Of a DNA stretch of 64,000 bases, positions 62,048-64,000 are shown in pieces; position 1 is the first letter of the stretch, and each line of letters opens with the position of its first letter. The stretch spans positions 248,001 to 312,000 of the forward strand of contig NZ_JHWJ01000001.1 in assembly GCF_000687555.1 (NCBI RefSeq), written 5' to 3'. Origin of the DNA: [Clostridium] aerotolerans DSM 5434 (GTDB lineage Bacteria; Bacillota; Clostridia; Lachnospirales; Lachnospiraceae). Under the pieces are notes generated by a model, which was not told the origin of the DNA, ran no database searches, and saw nothing but the letters and a program-made list of their open reading frames with translations. Position numbers and translations under genes: made by a program.

Positions 62048-64000
62048 TTAAAATCCCCATGGTCCAAACACTCCGCCTGGAGTCTGGGGGACATATCCTG
62101 GCGGGGACTGACTGGGTCTGTCTTCTCCTGTTCCGGGACCTTCCGTATCATTACCCGGTGGTATGATAAAGGAATTTGCCGAATGGATGGTACAGTAGCC
62201 AGGCATTGCATATTTCGAATCATCGGTAGCTGTCTCATCTCCGGAAGGGAGTGCGATAAATACTGCAGTGGTTCGCACAGGGCAGTAAGGAGTTGGAAGC
62301 TTATGAGAAACAGAACAAACCGTAGCTCGTACATGATTGTTGCATACTTCCGTAGGTACCGTCCCTTTTGCAAAATATTCTGTATACACGGCATTGCCTC
62401 TGGGATCATCGGTACAAACTCCTGTAACAGCAAGTTTTCCTGATTTTCTGCAAATCTGGGCCGTTTCTACACTATCCGGCACTGGAAAGCCGGGATCTGA
62501 CATACCCTCGTGAACCCGGGTCATGATTTTTCGCCAGATTGCTTTATGAAACGACGTACCACCGTTTTGTTTGGTAAGCTTTTGATTGTCATCACATCCG
62601 CCCCAGATACCTGCTGTATAGTAGGGAGTGTATCCCACGAACCAGATATCATTATTGGCTGACGTAGTTCCGCTTTTTCCTGCCGCGGACATGCCAGGGA
62701 TGCTGGCGGCCGTACTGGTTGAAGATGGGCCGTTGCTTGAAAACTTTCTGCTGCTTTTCATAGAGTCAGCCATGGCATCTGTCAGGAGAAATGCAGTGGA
62801 ATCCTTTAGCACCCGGTGGGTTTCCGGCTTGTTTTCAATCAGGATCTTTCCGTCATGATCCAGGATCTTTGTGAAAAATACAGGCTTTGTATAAACACCG
62901 CCATTTGCCACAGTTGCAAAAGCTCCTGTCAGCTCCAGATTAGAAACACCCTTTGTAATACCTCCAAGTGCAAGCGCCGGATTAAAGTCCGTATCCGTAA
63001 GAGAAGTGATTCCAAAGTTTCTGGCATATTCCACTCCAAGCTGAGGAGTAACGGTCTCCATTAAGCAGCGGACTGCAACAATATTCATGGAATAGACAAT
63101 ACCATCCCGAATGCTTGAATATCCCTGATAGCCAGAGCTGTACCAGTTGGAAAATGTTTTATTACCTACTTTATAAAGGGAATCGTAGTAAACAGTTCCT
63201 AACGTTGCACCGCTTGTATCCATAGCAGGCGCAAACGAAGTAAGAATCTTAAAGGTAGAACCAGGCTGACGAAACGTGCCGGTAGCCCGGTTTAAGGTGA
63301 GGCTGGCGACCTTTGGCCCTCTGCCTCCGCTGATTGCCTTTACTTCACCGGTCCTTTGGTCCATCAGGACAAAGGAAGCCTGAGGTTCCAGGGTTTTATG
63401 AAGCCGTTCACCGATAATGGTATCCCCGTCTTTGACCACCTCTGCCTTGTAATCATTGATATCCGCATTGATTTCATCCTCATTATTATAAAGACCGTCA
63501 AATTGCTGATTCTTAATTTCTTTATGAAAGCTAATTACGTTTTTGTCAGAATAATGCTTCGTGGTACCGTCCTTATGAGTAACGGATAGGCGGTATTCAA
63601 TGGAATAGCGGGCAGCCGAATAATTCTCCGGATTGTTGATTTCTTCATCCACAATGGACTGCATATTAGGGTCCTGGGTAGTATAAATGGAAAGTCCGCC
63701 ACTGTAGAGCATGTTATGGGCCTGTGTTTCCGTATATCCAAGCTCCGATTTCATGGCCTGAATAACCTGCTCAACAAGTTCATCGGTAAAGTAGCTATAG
63801 GGAGTAGAAGTTTCCTTGGCAGCCGTGTCCACATTTTGGATTCTGGAATAGACATCGTCAGCCAAAGCCTTTTCTTCCTCATCGTTTGAAATATAACCCT
63901 GGTCATTCATATATTGAAGAATTACCTTCCGCTTGGCAGCGTTGGCTTTTTGTTCTGAAATTGGGTTGAATTTAGACGGATTCTGTGTAATTCCAGCCAA
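62048..64000 (-). CDS. Class A penicillin-binding protein (C-terminal 650 residues)
   Basis: The gene runs off the window's right edge, so the start and most of the glycosyltransferase domain are missing; LAGITQNPSKFNP is that domain's end. The transpeptidase has SxxK in GSTFKIL, SxN in YSMNIVAV and KSGTTSANND. A Pro/Gly-rich tail (about the last 45 residues) follows a Cys-containing segment. It polymerises and cross-links peptidoglycan. Convergent with spoVA. Confidence 0.93.
   Translation of the reverse strand: MAGITQNPSKFNPISEQKANAAKRKVILQYMNDQGYISNDEEEKALADDVYSRIQNVDTAAKETSTPYSYFTDELVEQVIQAMKSELGYTETQAHNMLYSGGLSIYTTQDPNMQSIVDEEINNPENYSAARYSIEYRLSVTHKDGTTKHYSDKNVISFHKEIKNQQFDGLYNNEDEINADINDYKAEVVKDGDTIIGERLHKTLEPQASFVLMDQRTGEVKAISGGRGPKVASLTLNRATGTFRQPGSTFKILTSFAPAMDTSGATLGTVYYDSLYKVGNKTFSNWYSSGYQGYSSIRDGIVYSMNIVAVRCLMETVTPQLGVEYARNFGITSLTDTDFNPALALGGITKGVSNLELTGAFATVANGGVYTKPVFFTKILDHDGKILIENKPETHRVLKDSTAFLLTDAMADSMKSSRKFSSNGPSSTSTAASIPGMSAAGKSGTTSANNDIWFVGYTPYYTAGIWGGCDDNQKLTKQNGGTSFHKAIWRKIMTRVHEGMSDPGFPVPDSVETAQICRKSGKLAVTGVCTDDPRGNAVYTEYFAKGTVPTEVCNNHVRATVCSVSHKLPTPYCPVRTTAVFIALPSGDETATDDSKYAMPGYCTIHSANSFIIPPGNDTEGPGTGEDRPSQSPPGYVPQTPGGVFGPWGF

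Noticed and set aside
62024-62443. 139-codon plus-strand frame inside the PBP gene
   Set aside because: Antisense shadow of the PBP C-terminus and no ribosome site.

Overview
The window reads as chromosomal DNA of an anaerobic, endospore-forming clostridium, most like a Lachnospiraceae member of the Lacrimispora / Clostridium cluster XIVa type. The evidence is moderate GC, strong AGGAGG ribosome sites, a complete spoIIA-sigF-spoVA block, spore photoproduct lyase, Csp-like germination proteases, selenocysteine-dependent glycine/betaine reductase, 2-oxoacid:ferredoxin oxidoreductase and hybrid cluster protein. No phage, IS element, CRISPR array or rRNA was found. The left edge cuts a grdD-type gene and the right edge cuts a class A PBP gene.

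Region 1 (1-7.9 kb) is a Stickland reductase locus: 3' end of protein C subunit (grdD), selA, the two protein B subunits (grdI/grdH type), a BCCT betaine-type transporter, then LysR and GntR regulators. The large protein B subunit is read through an in-frame UGA (selenocysteine) followed by a hairpin, and selA lies inside the same gene run. Region 2 (7.9-17.2 kb) is redox and housekeeping: amino acid permease, DUF488, hcp, flavin reductase, a small Cys-rich membrane protein, azoreductase, CitC-like ligase, GapN and an HxlR regulator. Three of its promoters share one compound motif, suggesting a local HxlR-type regulon. Region 3 (17.3-21.1 kb) is an AhbD/NirJ-like radical SAM enzyme translationally coupled to a FecCD-type metal/tetrapyrrole importer. 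Region 4 (21.2-26.3 kb) holds korAB, a response regulator followed by the remnant of its kinase, and a secreted repeat protein.

Region 5 (26.4-34.3 kb) is an ascorbate-family PTS operon (PRD regulator with built-in EIIA, EIIB, EIIC) ending in a TrpA-like TIM barrel, then TetR, lon and a DUF1858 protein; the TetR promoter and the lon upstream region carry nearly identical 17-bp operators. Region 6 (34.3-45.5 kb), mostly minus strand, has Nramp, a chemoreceptor, splB, a DUF6512 protein with an apparent AUU start, and two tandem Csp-like subtilases that both carry Gly where the catalytic Ser is expected. Region 7 (45.7-54.2 kb) has two tRNAs (Val, Ala), a D-2-hydroxyacid dehydrogenase divergent from an OFA-type MFS transporter with a Rex-like operator, an amine oxidase, an orphan ABC binding protein, a HAD phosphatase, a TrpR-like regulator, DUF1836 and RidA. 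Region 8 (54.4-64 kb) has folC, a TPR membrane protein, spoIIAA-spoIIAB-sigF, a sigma-G/F-type promoter, a small membrane protein and spoVAA-AE, then the PBP.

The items most worth following are the TrpA-like enzyme in the PTS operon, the radical SAM-importer operon, the three-promoter redox motif, the shared TetR/lon operator, the double Ser-to-Gly subtilases and the kinase remnant. All family names rest on reading motifs in the sequence; no database search was possible.
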